Shown here: positions 17,210-26,265 of the stretch, piece after piece
Layout of the letters: every line of letters begins with the position of its first letter
How positions within the stretch are numbered: the first letter of the stretch is position 1
DNA from: Bacillota bacterium
Lineage (GTDB): Bacteria > Bacillota > Clostridia > Lachnospirales > Lachnospiraceae
Length of the DNA stretch: 64,000 nucleotides
NCBI GenBank assembly: GCA_023423335.1
Contig: JAFAFU010000021.1
Location: 74,283-138,282, forward strand
Reading direction: 5' to 3'
Translations under genes and position numbers: made by a program
The notes under the pieces: generated by a model
The model's input: only the letters and a program-made list of their open reading frames with translations
Databases searched by the model: none
Told to the model about the DNA's origin: nothing

Positions 17210-18088
17210 TCATTCTTTTATTGGCAGCCAGACTTCCGCACATATAACCTTCCGATTATCATCGTGCCAGGATTCTTTTTCTATAATAATATAATCTTCT
17301 ATATTGTAATCAGATGTATACAGCCAACTGGTGTATATATAAGTCCAGACCTTTGGCAGACCTTCCATATGCTCACCATAATAAGTAAATACTGCCCATG
17401 TTGTTTTAGGCACATCAACCACAGTAAAGCAGTCTTCGATTTCATAAGCTGGTTTTTCCCACCCATACATAAAATGAATTTTGCCGTCTCTATCCTTAAA
17501 ATATATGCCATGTAGCAAATGAAACGGATGTTTCTCATCAGCCGGATAACCTGCTGCAATATTGATGGCTGCATGACTCCCATTCCCAACAACCATATCA
17601 CCATAATTCTTTATAAAGTCAAGAGCATATTTATGTTCCATCGGAACAATTATATCATCTTTACCAAACAATTGATAAGGCTCAGTCTTTACAATCCTAA
17701 AATTTATAATATCCTTTCCTTGTATTGTAATATTCAGATAAATTGGAGGATAAACCCTAATGCTCATTCCTTCCTCACGAACAGCAGATGGAGTGGCTCC
17801 ATGGAACAGTTGGAAAGCGCGGCTAAAGGAAGAATGTGATTCATAACGATATTTTAAAGCAATATCAATTATCTTGTCATTCGACTTCTGAATATCAAAC
17901 CCTGCCAAAGTCATCCTTCTGCACCTAATATATTCTGCAATTGGTATTCCTGTCAGAAAAGAGAATAATCGCTGGAAGTGAAATACCGATACCCCCATCA
18001 TTCTTGCCGCTTCCTTATAATCGATATCATTACATATATTTTCTTCAATATAATTTATAACATTATAAAATACCGTATTGATATTCAT
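17210..18088 (-). CDS. AraC-family regulator with GyrI-like effector-binding domain
   Basis: A 292-residue regulator with N-terminal AraC DNA-binding domain (about 8-108; YKEAARMMGVSVFHFQRLFS and IALKYRYESHSSFSRAF) and C-terminal GyrI/SOUL-like small-molecule domain (about 125-290; TTWAVFTYYGEHMEGLPKVW and a closing AEVWLPI). This layout (Rob/BmrR-like) binds hydrophobic drugs or metabolites. Its start is 30 nt after the stop of the peptidase-like gene, so the two may share a transcript. The target is unknown. Confidence 0.92.
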   Translation of the reverse strand: MNINTVFYNVINYIEENICNDIDYKEAARMMGVSVFHFQRLFSFLTGIPIAEYIRCRRMTLAGFDIQKSNDKIIDIALKYRYESHSSFSRAFQLFHGATPSAVREEGMSIRVYPPIYLNITIQGKDIINFRIVKTEPYQLFGKDDIIVPMEHKYALDFIKNYGDMVVGNGSHAAINIAAGYPADEKHPFHLLHGIYFKDRDGKIHFMYGWEKPAYEIEDCFTVVDVPKTTWAVFTYYGEHMEGLPKVWTYIYTSWLYTSDYNIEDYIIIEKESWHDDNRKVICAEVWLPIKE

Positions 18089-18118
18089 TTTATCCTCTAA
18101 AAACTCCTTCCGCTTCGT

Positions 18119-18691
18119 CTAATTGTTGATTGTGATGGACAGATTCGTCTCAAATGTCTTCCATAACTTTTTAAATTCTTCAATATCAATCCTGCGGTTA
18201 TAGTACGGTTCATCTTCATTTACTAAATAACGTAACGAATCAGCCGCATAAAAATTGTTTTCATCATAGCCGACCAGCGGGATATAATGATAGCTATCCT
18301 GATTTACATAAGTGCGGATTAACACAATGACCGGTACCCCTTTGCTTATTTTACGCTTAAGTTGATTAACAGTACCATGGTGCACAGCGGCATGGTATCC
18401 CTCTTCTTTAAGAAAATTGCAGAGTGTTTCCGGCGATACACTTCCGTCATCATTTTTATTTGATATCTTCTGATAGAACTCCAAACCGTTTGCCTTTACT
18501 CCGAGGCTTCGCAGTACATATGCGGATGCATATCCGGAGCATTCATAGCGTAACTGATAGTCAAAGTTATTTGATGTTGTTATCATATACTCTTTCGGAC
18601 TGATATTTTGCATGTTAATTATTTGAGGTATGCCAATTAGAAAGCATGCAGCAGAAAATAAAGCAACTATCCTGATCTGTTTTTTTTGCAT
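18119..18691 (-). CDS. secreted C39-like cysteine peptidase domain protein
   Basis: A 190-residue protein with an N-terminal hydrophobic export signal (IRIVALFSAACFLIGIPQII). The mature part resembles papain-like C39 domains: the catalytic Cys lies in YECSGYASAYVLRSLG and the His in YHYIPLVGYDENNFYAADS. GVPVIVLIRT precedes the His strand as in the family. It is probably exported and cleaves or binds a peptide; no bacteriocin transporter is nearby. AAGGAG lies before the start. Confidence 0.75.
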   Translation of the reverse strand: MQKKQIRIVALFSAACFLIGIPQIINMQNISPKEYMITTSNNFDYQLRYECSGYASAYVLRSLGVKANGLEFYQKISNKNDDGSVSPETLCNFLKEEGYHAAVHHGTVNQLKRKISKGVPVIVLIRTYVNQDSYHYIPLVGYDENNFYAADSLRYLVNEDEPYYNRRIDIEEFKKLWKTFETNLSITINN

Positions 18692-18718
18692 GAGATTATT
18701 CTCCTTTAATCATCTATT

Positions 18719-18730
18719 AGTATTAATACT
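18719..18730. promoter_or_regulatory. 12-bp perfect palindrome upstream of the C39-like gene
   Basis: AGTATTAATACT lies 28 nt before the start codon, within the expected leader. It could be an operator, perhaps for the AraC regulator in the same unit. No promoter boxes could be fixed. Confidence 0.3.
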
Positions 18731-18820
18731 GATTAACCAGATCAAAGATTAAGTAACATTAAATATATATCTTTCGCTTAGATTCCAGTACAATGTCATA
18801 ATTCCTTTAACCGGCAGTTC

Positions 18821-19381
18821 TCATTTCCTTGTGTATTTCAATATGTTTGTTCCCAATATTCCCGCTTGCTCCAGTCGTCTGGGCTGGCTTAAAATATCTC
18901 CTGGCCTATCGGCTACTGCCGTAACGCCATTCAATTCTCCGGGCACACATAACGCGCCACATGAAAGGTAAAAAGCATAAATTATATTTAATACAATCGC
19001 CTGTCCACCACTCGAACCTCTTCCAACAGCTATGGCTCCGCCCATCTTTCCTTCAAAAAGTCTCTTTTCCCTGACAGCATACGTTCTATCAAATAAAGCC
19101 TTCAACTGAGCCGGTACATTTCTCCAATAAGCAGGGGCAGAAATAATAATCGCATCACATGCTTTATAGGCCTTATAAATTTCCTGCATGTCATCATCAA
19201 TAAAGCATTTTGAACTTTTATTACATGCTTCACATCCTATGCAAGGAGTAATGCTCTTCTCTGATAATAAAATTTTTGTTATATCCCAGCCTGCATCAAC
19301 AAACGGAGTTAAAGCGGCATCCAGCAATATTTCTGAGTTTCCTCCGGCTCTCGGGGTTCCCGAGATTCCTAATATTCTCAT
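18821..19381 (-). CDS. NADPH-dependent FMN reductase / iron-sulfur flavoprotein-like
   Basis: A 186-residue flavodoxin-fold protein: the FMN phosphate loop is SGTPRAGGNSE and the isoalloxazine loop SAPAYWRNVPAQLKALFDR. A Cys cluster CIGCEACNKSSKC (about 47-59) is like the compact motif of archaeal and clostridial iron-sulfur flavoproteins, so a [4Fe-4S] centre is possible. It should transfer electrons from reduced carriers to small acceptors or detoxify oxidants. GGGAGAG precedes the start. Confidence 0.85.
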   Translation of the reverse strand: MRILGISGTPRAGGNSEILLDAALTPFVDAGWDITKILLSEKSITPCIGCEACNKSSKCFIDDDMQEIYKAYKACDAIIISAPAYWRNVPAQLKALFDRTYAVREKRLFEGKMGGAIAVGRGSSGGQAIVLNIIYAFYLSCGALCVPGELNGVTAVADRPGDILSQPRRLEQAGILGTNILKYTRK

Positions 19382-19446
19382 ATTCTTTTCTCTCCCTTTT
19401 ATGCTTTTCTTTATTTTATTTCACCTTCTCCATCAATGCAATACTC

Positions 19447-19605
19447 TCAAGGTGCCTTGAGGATACAAAAAAAATCTGCCTTATCCGTTTGCAGCCGCCA
19501 TATTTCGCCGAAAAGTCCCCGTTTAGCCGGAATTATCCTCCGTACGGAAATACCATATTCATCCGTAATCATTTTTGTTAGATAATCGAAATAATTTTCC
19601 TTCAT
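19447..19605 (-). pseudogene. 5' remnant of an aminoglycoside phosphotransferase-like gene
   Basis: A 52-codon frame begins ATGAAGGAA and encodes YGISVRRIIPAKRGLFGEIW, which fits the N terminus of a clostridial phosphotransferase-like protein (consensus pAkRGffgEtWr). The likeness stops after KADFF, where the sequence continues into a 21-nt motif that also occurs at 38839-38859, then a stop. The rest of the gene is missing, so this looks like a truncation scar. Confidence 0.5.
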
Positions 19606-19675
19606 TTAATGTCAAAGCCCCTTTTCTACGGGAACAGCCCGCCGCTATTGCCGGATTTGGCGAGCTGCGTTACAA

Positions 19676-20461
19676 CTATTCCATAGCAGCTAACAATCCA
19701 CAGACGCGAAGCCTTTCTTTGTCTATGCAATCCCATCCGTACGCGTCAAGGAAACGCTGTCCGTATTGCTGTGATTTCAAGTTCCAATTCAAGGTCCATA
19801 ATCCCCATGCAAGGTCATAATGCCGATCTCCCATTCCTCCGCCTGCCACATCAATAAAGCCTTCTAATTTCCATTTTTTCAGCATTATATTGGGAAGGCA
19901 ATAATCTCCATGTATCAGCACATCATTTATCAGCAAGCCACCGGCTGCCGCTATTTCTGATGCCGCATTTTTTGCGTCAGCTTTGCCTATGTAATCTGAA
20001 ATACTGTCTAAATGATCTTGATAAAAAGCAATATTTCCGGACATAACAAGTAAATCGGACATTTTATCTTTAATCGGACAATCAACAGCTTCAACTTCAT
20101 GTAATAGCCGCAAGGACTGCCCAAAAACCTCACTTAATCGTTCCGGTTCTGATAAATAACATTCTGCCGTGCCATCTTCTCCTTGCAAAGCTGCTGTTAT
20201 CATATAATCCCTGTCACTTGACAAATATCGGATAACCGAAGAAGACATTTTATGCTTTGAAAAATAGGTCTGCATTTTCGAAGCCAAATATAAAGTGTTG
20301 CGATTCGCAATTTTTAAATATGCGCCATCTTCACGGTCAATATAAACCGTTCTGGCTCCGGACTGACCGCTGCTTTCATAAATAGCCGCATTATCAATCC
20401 ACCGGACTATTTCATCCGGCAGTAAAAGTGTAGATATATTAACTTTATTATTCATTTTCAT
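19676..20461 (-). CDS. aminoglycoside phosphotransferase APH(3')-like
   Basis: A 261-residue kinase fold. Catalytic loop HGDYCLPNIML (HGDxxxxN) and metal-binding IDVAGGGMGDRHYDLAW match the APH(3') group, as does the C-terminal FLDAYGWDCIDKERL. Length is as expected for APH(3'). I start at the ATG with GGAGATTAGATAAA before it; an earlier frame start at 20503 lacks a site. It could confer aminoglycoside resistance or phosphorylate another small alcohol; the sequence cannot tell which. Confidence 0.85.
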   Translation of the reverse strand: MKMNNKVNISTLLLPDEIVRWIDNAAIYESSGQSGARTVYIDREDGAYLKIANRNTLYLASKMQTYFSKHKMSSSVIRYLSSDRDYMITAALQGEDGTAECYLSEPERLSEVFGQSLRLLHEVEAVDCPIKDKMSDLLVMSGNIAFYQDHLDSISDYIGKADAKNAASEIAAAGGLLINDVLIHGDYCLPNIMLKKWKLEGFIDVAGGGMGDRHYDLAWGLWTLNWNLKSQQYGQRFLDAYGWDCIDKERLRVCGLLAAME

Positions 20462-20601
20462 TTTATCTAATCTCCATAAAATTCTAATTGTGCTCTGTTT
20501 CAATTCTGATTATCTGTTTCTCCTTATTGAAGCCGTCCGGCCGTCGGAAATATGTTTTTCGGATTCCATGGGGGTTACAGGACAAATAATAATTATACTT
20601 C

Positions 20602-21501
20602 CTATATTGCGGTATTCATAAAATCCACAATGGCTCCTGTATATGCTTCCGGTTCTTCAATCCGTGCAAAATGCCCGCTGTTTTCAAAAATTACAACTTT
20701 GCCTTTTGGAGAATTATTGAGAAAATAATCACGCTGATCTTCTCCGCAGGCCGGATCATATTTTCCCTCCAACAGCAAAGAGGGACACTTTATTTTCTTC
20801 AAAAGAGGACGGTAATCCTTAAGGATTTCACCTGCATCGAATAACTTTTGTATATGGGTATTGCCTTTTTTCCAGCCATCAGCAGGTATTTCCTGCGGCA
20901 TAAAGTTTGCTCTGTATTCCTCCGCACTAATACTATGTAAATAATTACGCTCTTTTTCATCTTTCACCAGGTTTAATACAATAAACAAATCATTAAATAC
21001 TTCTGCCCGATTCTCATAACCCTTCTTTAATATAACATTGCATGCATCAACACCCTCTTTTATTGCATGCATAGTGAAATATGACATATAAAAGGATGCT
21101 ATTGATTTGGCGGATAATATATAATTCCAACTTGGGCAGTCATAAATGATCCTGTCCGTATAGGCGGGATATTCGTGCGCATATAAGCAGGCTAGCATTC
21201 CGCCATAGGAGTGTCCTAATATAGTCCAGCTTTCTATATTAAGCTCTTTCCTTATTTTATCTATTAACCTTATGTGGTCATACATACCAAAAAATTCATG
21301 TTCCTTAATCGCTTCCGACCGCATGACCCCATATTGATCGAAACTGATTACGCGGAAATTCATCCCCAAAGCCTTGGCCTGACAGATAAAATCCAGGCAG
21401 CTTGCCCCCGGGCCACCATGAAAATAAACGATAGTATCTTTGTTATCCCTACCATATTCTTCAATATAGATTTTTTTGGATTCTACTTCGATGATTGCCA
21501 T
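20602..21501 (-). CDS. alpha/beta hydrolase, proline iminopeptidase-like
   Basis: A 299-residue cytoplasmic hydrolase. The oxyanion loop is YFHGGPGASCLDF, the nucleophile elbow GHSYGGMLA, and the later acid and base lie in LLEGKYDPACGE and ENSGHFARIEEPE. A helical cap lies between about 125 and 220. HGGPG is characteristic of the prolyl aminopeptidase group, so release of N-terminal Pro from small peptides is likely. It is a single gene between two antibiotic/acyl-transfer-type genes. Confidence 0.88.
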   Translation of the reverse strand: MAIIEVESKKIYIEEYGRDNKDTIVYFHGGPGASCLDFICQAKALGMNFRVISFDQYGVMRSEAIKEHEFFGMYDHIRLIDKIRKELNIESWTILGHSYGGMLACLYAHEYPAYTDRIIYDCPSWNYILSAKSIASFYMSYFTMHAIKEGVDACNVILKKGYENRAEVFNDLFIVLNLVKDEKERNYLHSISAEEYRANFMPQEIPADGWKKGNTHIQKLFDAGEILKDYRPLLKKIKCPSLLLEGKYDPACGEDQRDYFLNNSPKGKVVIFENSGHFARIEEPEAYTGAIVDFMNTAI

Positions 21502-21543
21502 TTCTCTGTTCCTTTTATTGTTTCACATTTTCTGTTGCAAAAA

Positions 21544-22134
21544 TCACGGCTTTTCTCCGAGATGTTTTCTCATGATAACATCGTCCCCAAAATCTTTATA
21601 AAGCTGAAATCCATGCTTTTCAAAAAACGGTATTGTGCCACGGTGAGCGGCGTACATATCGCAAGCTCCATTTGGCGGGTAGCCTTCGATATAATCGTAG
21701 CCTTCCGTTACCGCGTCTGATACAACGCGCGCAATCAATTGTGTCGCAACGCCTTTACCACGAATATCGGGAGCGACAAGAAAACAGACAACGGACTTGA
21801 TTCTGTTCAGATTATCATTTTCATCCCAGATTTCTTTTCTTGCTTTCAGAACATCATAATTACGCTTATCGTTAGCATTGCACCAGCCCACAACCTGACC
21901 GTCCGCATATGCGAGATAGCCCTGTATCACTCCGGTGGTCACCATTTCCACCGCCCAATCGGTACCGCTTTTCGCACCGCTCTTGAATTCGGCTTCGCAC
22001 TGATCATTCCAATGGAAGCTGACGCAGCAGCAGCCGGCCCATTCCGGGTGGTCGGTAAATGCTATGTTAAGAAAAAAATGCAGATAATCGTCAAGCATGT
22101 CCGGTGTCAAACGGTGAATGTCAAGTTTCATCAT
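21544..22134 (-). CDS. GNAT-family N-acetyltransferase
   Basis: A 196-residue acetyltransferase. The acetyl-CoA loop is RGKGVATQLI after the beta-4 strand SVVCFLVAPDI. Family fold continues with GYDYIEGYPPNG and a closing FFEKHGFQLYKDFGDDVIMRK. It starts ATGATG with GGGAGG before it, and the start overlaps the stop of a 42-codon frame by four bases, suggesting coupled translation. Substrate unknown. Confidence 0.9.
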   Translation of the reverse strand: MMKLDIHRLTPDMLDDYLHFFLNIAFTDHPEWAGCCCVSFHWNDQCEAEFKSGAKSGTDWAVEMVTTGVIQGYLAYADGQVVGWCNANDKRNYDVLKARKEIWDENDNLNRIKSVVCFLVAPDIRGKGVATQLIARVVSDAVTEGYDYIEGYPPNGACDMYAAHRGTIPFFEKHGFQLYKDFGDDVIMRKHLGEKP

Positions 22135-22259
22135 TGCGGCGGCCTCCCTTTGATATAATAATCCTCACGCTTCCATCCGTTACCAATGTCTTTCAGCTTG
22201 TTTCTCCTACATTGGGATTTATCCCAATCAATCTCTGCCAAAAGCTTTTTCGTTTCCAT
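22131..22259 (-). CDS. small 42-residue ORF coupled to the acetyltransferase
   Basis: A short frame METKKLLAEIDWDKSQ... ending NGWKREDYYIKGRPPQ. Its TGA overlaps the acetyltransferase ATG as ATGA. No clear ribosome-binding site precedes the ATG, and I do not recognise the product. It could be a real leader peptide or the tail of a decayed gene, since a recombinase fragment lies just upstream. Confidence 0.35.
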   Translation of the reverse strand: METKKLLAEIDWDKSQCRRNKLKDIGNGWKREDYYIKGRPPQ

Positions 22260-22274
22260 TCTTATTGACAATTA

Positions 22275-22523
22275 TTAGTATATCATAAGTTGATTCATTC
22301 TGGAATAGCCTTTTATCCTCTGACCTGTCTCAGAATGAAATTGTATGGTCAAACTTCTGCCCTTTATGAAATCTCCTTTGTTTTCGACTACCTTATTTAT
22401 CGCTTCCATAATCCCATCATAGAGCTGTTCCTCTTTCAAGGTCCCGTATTCTGCAGAGACCAGCCGTTCTTTTAATACACAGCTCTTGTTCTTATGCCGC
22501 AGATGAATTCCGCATTGATGCAA
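22275..22523 (-). pseudogene. C-terminal fragment of a serine recombinase
   Basis: The frame encodes CGIHLRHKNKSCVLKERLVS and TLKEEQLYDGIMEAINKVV, which resembles the zinc-ribbon-to-helical C-terminal part of large serine recombinases. The catalytic domain is absent; only a TTG could start it and the frame is closed upstream. It is probably the scar of an integrated element. Confidence 0.45.
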
Positions 22524-22662
22524 ACGACGGATTTATCCGGCAAAATATCCATATTAATAAAATCTTGAGATATCTTAATAAAAAAGTAATTGTTTTTAAC
22601 ATCCAATTTAGCTATCATATATTAATATAGAAACTGTTAACTTTTATCAAAGGAGGATCTAC

Positions 22663-25200
22663 ATGGTGAGTAACATAAACTATGTCGCTGATAAAAAAAG
22701 AAGATATTTTTATAGGACTCTTCTTTTTATATTGATATTAACTGCTATGGTATTCCTGCCAAAGAAAGCATACGCGGCTGATGAAACCGTATATCAAGAT
22801 GGAATGTATCGTTATAGAATCACGGATGACGCGAAAAAAGAAGTGCTCCTTATCGGTATTGACTATACGAAACCCATGAAGGAATTATTAATTCCCGGTA
22901 AAGCTCTGATTAATGGAACAGAGTACACCGTATCCGAAGTAAATTTTCTATATGGGTACGATAGGGATGAAGCTTATCAGAAATTTTATCAATCGGTAGA
23001 AACGCTTAAGATACTCGATACATTTACCGGAACACTGCATAATCCTTTGCATGTATTCGAGAATATAAGAACTGTGGAATTATTAGGCAGGCATTCCTTA
23101 CCTGAGAAAATATATATCTCAGTTTGGAATGGGAAAAAATATCCGGACATTTTATTTTTAGTTCCGGAAGGTTATGAGAAGAAGTATCAGAATATCATCG
23201 ATATCTCTATGGACTATTATGCTTATAGTGATTTATACGAACAAACGATTAAAATGACACCGACGATTACTGCTTCCGAAGCTGCTGCCGAATATGGGTG
23301 CTTTAGTATCGACGGTTTGGTCTATCAGGTAACCGATTCTGCAAAGGATGGAACCGGTGAGGTTCAACTGATTGGCATTACGAAAGTATTATATTCCTCT
23401 TATCTGGCTTTACCGAAGCAGGTCGAGAATAACGGATATACCTATAAATTGACGAAAATCTGTAAATATGGACTGGTTGGCTGTATGGCGGCCGTAATCG
23501 TCATACCCGATACAGTAACCGAGATGGAAGTCTGCTCCCTGGGTGTCAGTGTTGAATTACTTTTCTTATCGAAAAACTGTAAGGTAATCCCATCCTGGTT
23601 AATTACCGATGAAAATAATGAAAGCAATCTTCGCTTTGTATCTGTACCGGAAGGGGTAACTACACTCTCGGATAATGCCTTTAATTTTATTAAACGCAAT
23701 CAATCCAGCGTTATCCTTCCAACCACCATTAAGTCCGTTGGTAAGAAATCATTATATGGCTTAGAGCTGGTTACCTTCCTTAATAAAAAACCCGTTGCAA
23801 ATATTGCTTCCGCTATAAAAGAAGGCACCACAGTCAAGGTAAATACGTCCGTACTCTCCACCTACAAAAAGCAATTCAGTAAAAACATCTCCGTAGTTGC
23901 TGCAAAAGATATCGTAAAATCTACTTCGATAACAGTCAGTAAATCCAGTTTAAAGCTGGATACTTCAGCCACATATACATTAAAAGGCTCCCTGACAAAG
24001 GGTTCTAATGAAACCGTATATTGGTTATCCACCGATACTGACATCTTTGATATATCGAGTAAAGGGGTTATTAATCCGAAAAAGGCGGGAACCGCTTATG
24101 CTGTGGCATATACAAGAACCTCCGGACTGCAAAAGCCGGTAAAGGTAACTGTTACGGATAAATTATTCTCGGAAGGTATTTTTACCTTTAAAATATCCGA
24201 TGCACTGAATAGAAAGGTTACCCTCTGTGCCATTCAGCCAAAATCAACAACAAAGCAAGTAAATATCCCAGAAAAAATTACTTATAATAATAAATCCTAT
24301 ACCGTAACGGGTGTCATTGCTGACTTAGAGAATACCGGTGTTCCGTTAATCAGTGATAAGTACAAGGACAATAATATTACAGAGATTATTTTCCCCAAGA
24401 CGGTCACCGGCGTCGTCGGTTATTTGGGATTCATGAAAGACATAAAGAGTATAACTTTTAAAGGGACTAAGGCTCCGGAGAGTGTACGAAATTGGTATTC
24501 TGACGGTGGATTGCTGGCATTCCAGGCCGTAATTAAGGTTCCCGCCAAATGTTATGCTTCTTATAAGTTGGCAATACAGACTATCATAGATTACAACGCT
24601 TACTATACTGCTAATTTTGGTTGTGATCTGGATTTTAATATATTAGAACCGGGAAATGATCAGTTGAATCAATTCGCTGTAGGCGGTATCCTATACACTG
24701 TGACAAAGAAAGCCGGAGCAGGAAAAGGTGAGGTAAGCGTTAAGGGTGCTGATGTTAATCTAAAGGAAATAAATGTGGGCGGTACCGTAAAAAACGGTAA
24801 ATATTCCTATAATGTAACTGAAATTAAAGCCAGGGCTTTCTATTGCAGTAATGCAAAAAAGATCATCCTGGGGGATACGATAACGAAAATAGGAACTCGT
24901 GTATTTAATGAAAAAGTGGAATATATTAAATGGTCTAAGAATTGTAAAACAATTACCAGCGGTATTTTTACACCCTCATGGGAAATTGATTCTATGATTT
25001 ATTCGGAGCAAATTAAATATACATCAAAAAGTGATTTTTATTCCCTAAAGACCTTTATCATTCCTGATGGTGTGACTACGATTAAAGGAAGCGTATTTGA
25101 AAAGGGATTTGGCAATCTAAAATCAATAACCATTCCAAAGTCCGTTACTTCGGTTGATAAGAATGCCTTTAGCAGCATAACGAAGGTGATATACGAATAA
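22663..25200 (+). CDS. BspA-like leucine-rich-repeat surface protein with Ig-like domain
   Basis: An 845-residue secreted protein with an AAGGAGGATCTAC site and a signal peptide ending AYAADE at about 40. Three LRR_5-type blocks can be seen: about 80-160, 230-380 and 690-845 (for example LFLSKNCKVIPSWLITDE and FIIPDGVTTIKGSVFE). Between them (about 415-495) lies a bacterial Ig-like Big_2 domain (SKGVINPKKAGTAYAVAY). There is no LPXTG or membrane anchor, so it is either released or bound non-covalently. Such proteins mediate adhesion. It is transcribed alone, against its neighbours. Confidence 0.88.
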   Translation: MVSNINYVADKKRRYFYRTLLFILILTAMVFLPKKAYAADETVYQDGMYRYRITDDAKKEVLLIGIDYTKPMKELLIPGKALINGTEYTVSEVNFLYGYDRDEAYQKFYQSVETLKILDTFTGTLHNPLHVFENIRTVELLGRHSLPEKIYISVWNGKKYPDILFLVPEGYEKKYQNIIDISMDYYAYSDLYEQTIKMTPTITASEAAAEYGCFSIDGLVYQVTDSAKDGTGEVQLIGITKVLYSSYLALPKQVENNGYTYKLTKICKYGLVGCMAAVIVIPDTVTEMEVCSLGVSVELLFLSKNCKVIPSWLITDENNESNLRFVSVPEGVTTLSDNAFNFIKRNQSSVILPTTIKSVGKKSLYGLELVTFLNKKPVANIASAIKEGTTVKVNTSVLSTYKKQFSKNISVVAAKDIVKSTSITVSKSSLKLDTSATYTLKGSLTKGSNETVYWLSTDTDIFDISSKGVINPKKAGTAYAVAYTRTSGLQKPVKVTVTDKLFSEGIFTFKISDALNRKVTLCAIQPKSTTKQVNIPEKITYNNKSYTVTGVIADLENTGVPLISDKYKDNNITEIIFPKTVTGVVGYLGFMKDIKSITFKGTKAPESVRNWYSDGGLLAFQAVIKVPAKCYASYKLAIQTIIDYNAYYTANFGCDLDFNILEPGNDQLNQFAVGGILYTVTKKAGAGKGEVSVKGADVNLKEINVGGTVKNGKYSYNVTEIKARAFYCSNAKKIILGDTITKIGTRVFNEKVEYIKWSKNCKTITSGIFTPSWEIDSMIYSEQIKYTSKSDFYSLKTFIIPDGVTTIKGSVFEKGFGNLKSITIPKSVTSVDKNAFSSITKVIYE

Positions 25201-25236
25201 GAGCCCCTTACAGGGGCTCTTGCCTTTCGCTTTTTC
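25201..25236 (+). terminator. terminator after the LRR protein
   Basis: GAGCCCCT/AGGGGCTC forms an 8-bp stem with a 3-nt loop directly after the TAA, followed by TTGCCTTTCGCTTTTT. The T-tract is interrupted but extended. Confidence 0.8.
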
Positions 25237-25238
25237 CG

Positions 25239-26006
25239 TCATTCCCATTCTTCCATCATATTCCAGAACAATATTGTTTGTTCCTGATAGTTTTGGTCTA
25301 AGCTATCTTCTATTAGTTCTTTGATACTTTTTTGAACGTATAAAACCAGCATAGACAGTAAATTAAGATACGTTTCCACAAATGTAAATCTATATATTTT
25401 ATTTACAGCATTTACACCATGACAAAAGTCGCATAGCATCCGATAGTCTTTATAAATATCTAAATCGACAAATTCGCATAAATCATAAAAAGTAGGCTTT
25501 TTCTTTTTTAGCACTGCTGATGTCCAGCCATACTCCGACCTAACATCCCAGTCAATTGAAATCCCTCTGTCACGGCATAGCTCATCAATATATTTTTGTA
25601 TTTCTTCTTGTTTTTGATTATCCTTTGTTGATTTATATAACATATTACAGCTGGATATTATGGAACTAATAAACCATTTTTCCCACAGCCGTTCCTTTTC
25701 ATAACGCTGGATAAAGCATGCACAAACATAATTTTCTATTATACAGCGCTCCATAATTGCTAACGAAATAAAATTACCTATTTTGGCGCTATTATAAGCT
25801 TCTTTTGCATATTTCATAATATTTTGAATCCATAAATAACGGCATCCCTCATAAGTATCAAAACGCCCCTTCAATCTCTGAATATACTGATCTGCACTTT
25901 GTAGCAACCTGTATATTGTTTCTAATTTTTCTTGCTCCTCAAAAACAAGTTCCAAATTATCTTCTTGGGCAAAAAAATATTCATTTCCCAACGGAAAATA
26001 ATTCAT
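25239..26006 (-). CDS. uncharacterised helical protein (DUF5677/HEPN-like?)
   Basis: A 255-residue, largely helical protein without signal or membrane segment. AAAGGTGTG precedes the ATG. The core has SLAIMERCIIENYVCACF and, near the C terminus, YRMLCDFCHGVNAV, which loosely recalls DUF5677-type proteins (abortive-infection-like HEPN folds), but I would not assign a function. It is a single gene convergent with the LRR protein. Two 10-nt direct repeats lie upstream. Confidence 0.7.
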   Translation of the reverse strand: MNYFPLGNEYFFAQEDNLELVFEEQEKLETIYRLLQSADQYIQRLKGRFDTYEGCRYLWIQNIMKYAKEAYNSAKIGNFISLAIMERCIIENYVCACFIQRYEKERLWEKWFISSIISSCNMLYKSTKDNQKQEEIQKYIDELCRDRGISIDWDVRSEYGWTSAVLKKKKPTFYDLCEFVDLDIYKDYRMLCDFCHGVNAVNKIYRFTFVETYLNLLSMLVLYVQKSIKELIEDSLDQNYQEQTILFWNMMEEWE

Positions 26007-26074
26007 TTTTACACACCTTTCTATGTATGCATAATTAGGAAAATTAAACTTTCTAAAAATATTTTCGGTGACAC

Positions 26075-26107
26075 AAATAGTATACTGTATCTATTTGAAA
26101 TAGTATA
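26075..26107. repeat. two AAATAGTATA direct repeats upstream of the uncharacterised gene
   Basis: The 10-mer AAATAGTATA occurs at 26075-26084 and 26098-26107, with start points 23 bp apart (about two helical turns). They lie about 70-100 nt before the gene at 26006 and could bind a regulator. The surrounding 26007-26265 holds no other gene. Confidence 0.4.
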
Positions 26108-26265
26108 GGCAAAACGATTAGTAGACAAATGCTTTCACAATGCCCCTGAGAAGACAGCTCGAATGTCTGTGCAGTGTTCCTTTAATATAGATATTTTGAT
26201 AATTCTTCATATAAATTTTCAAAGGATGACGTTGGCTTGATTTTCCCATACTTATTCCCTTTGTC

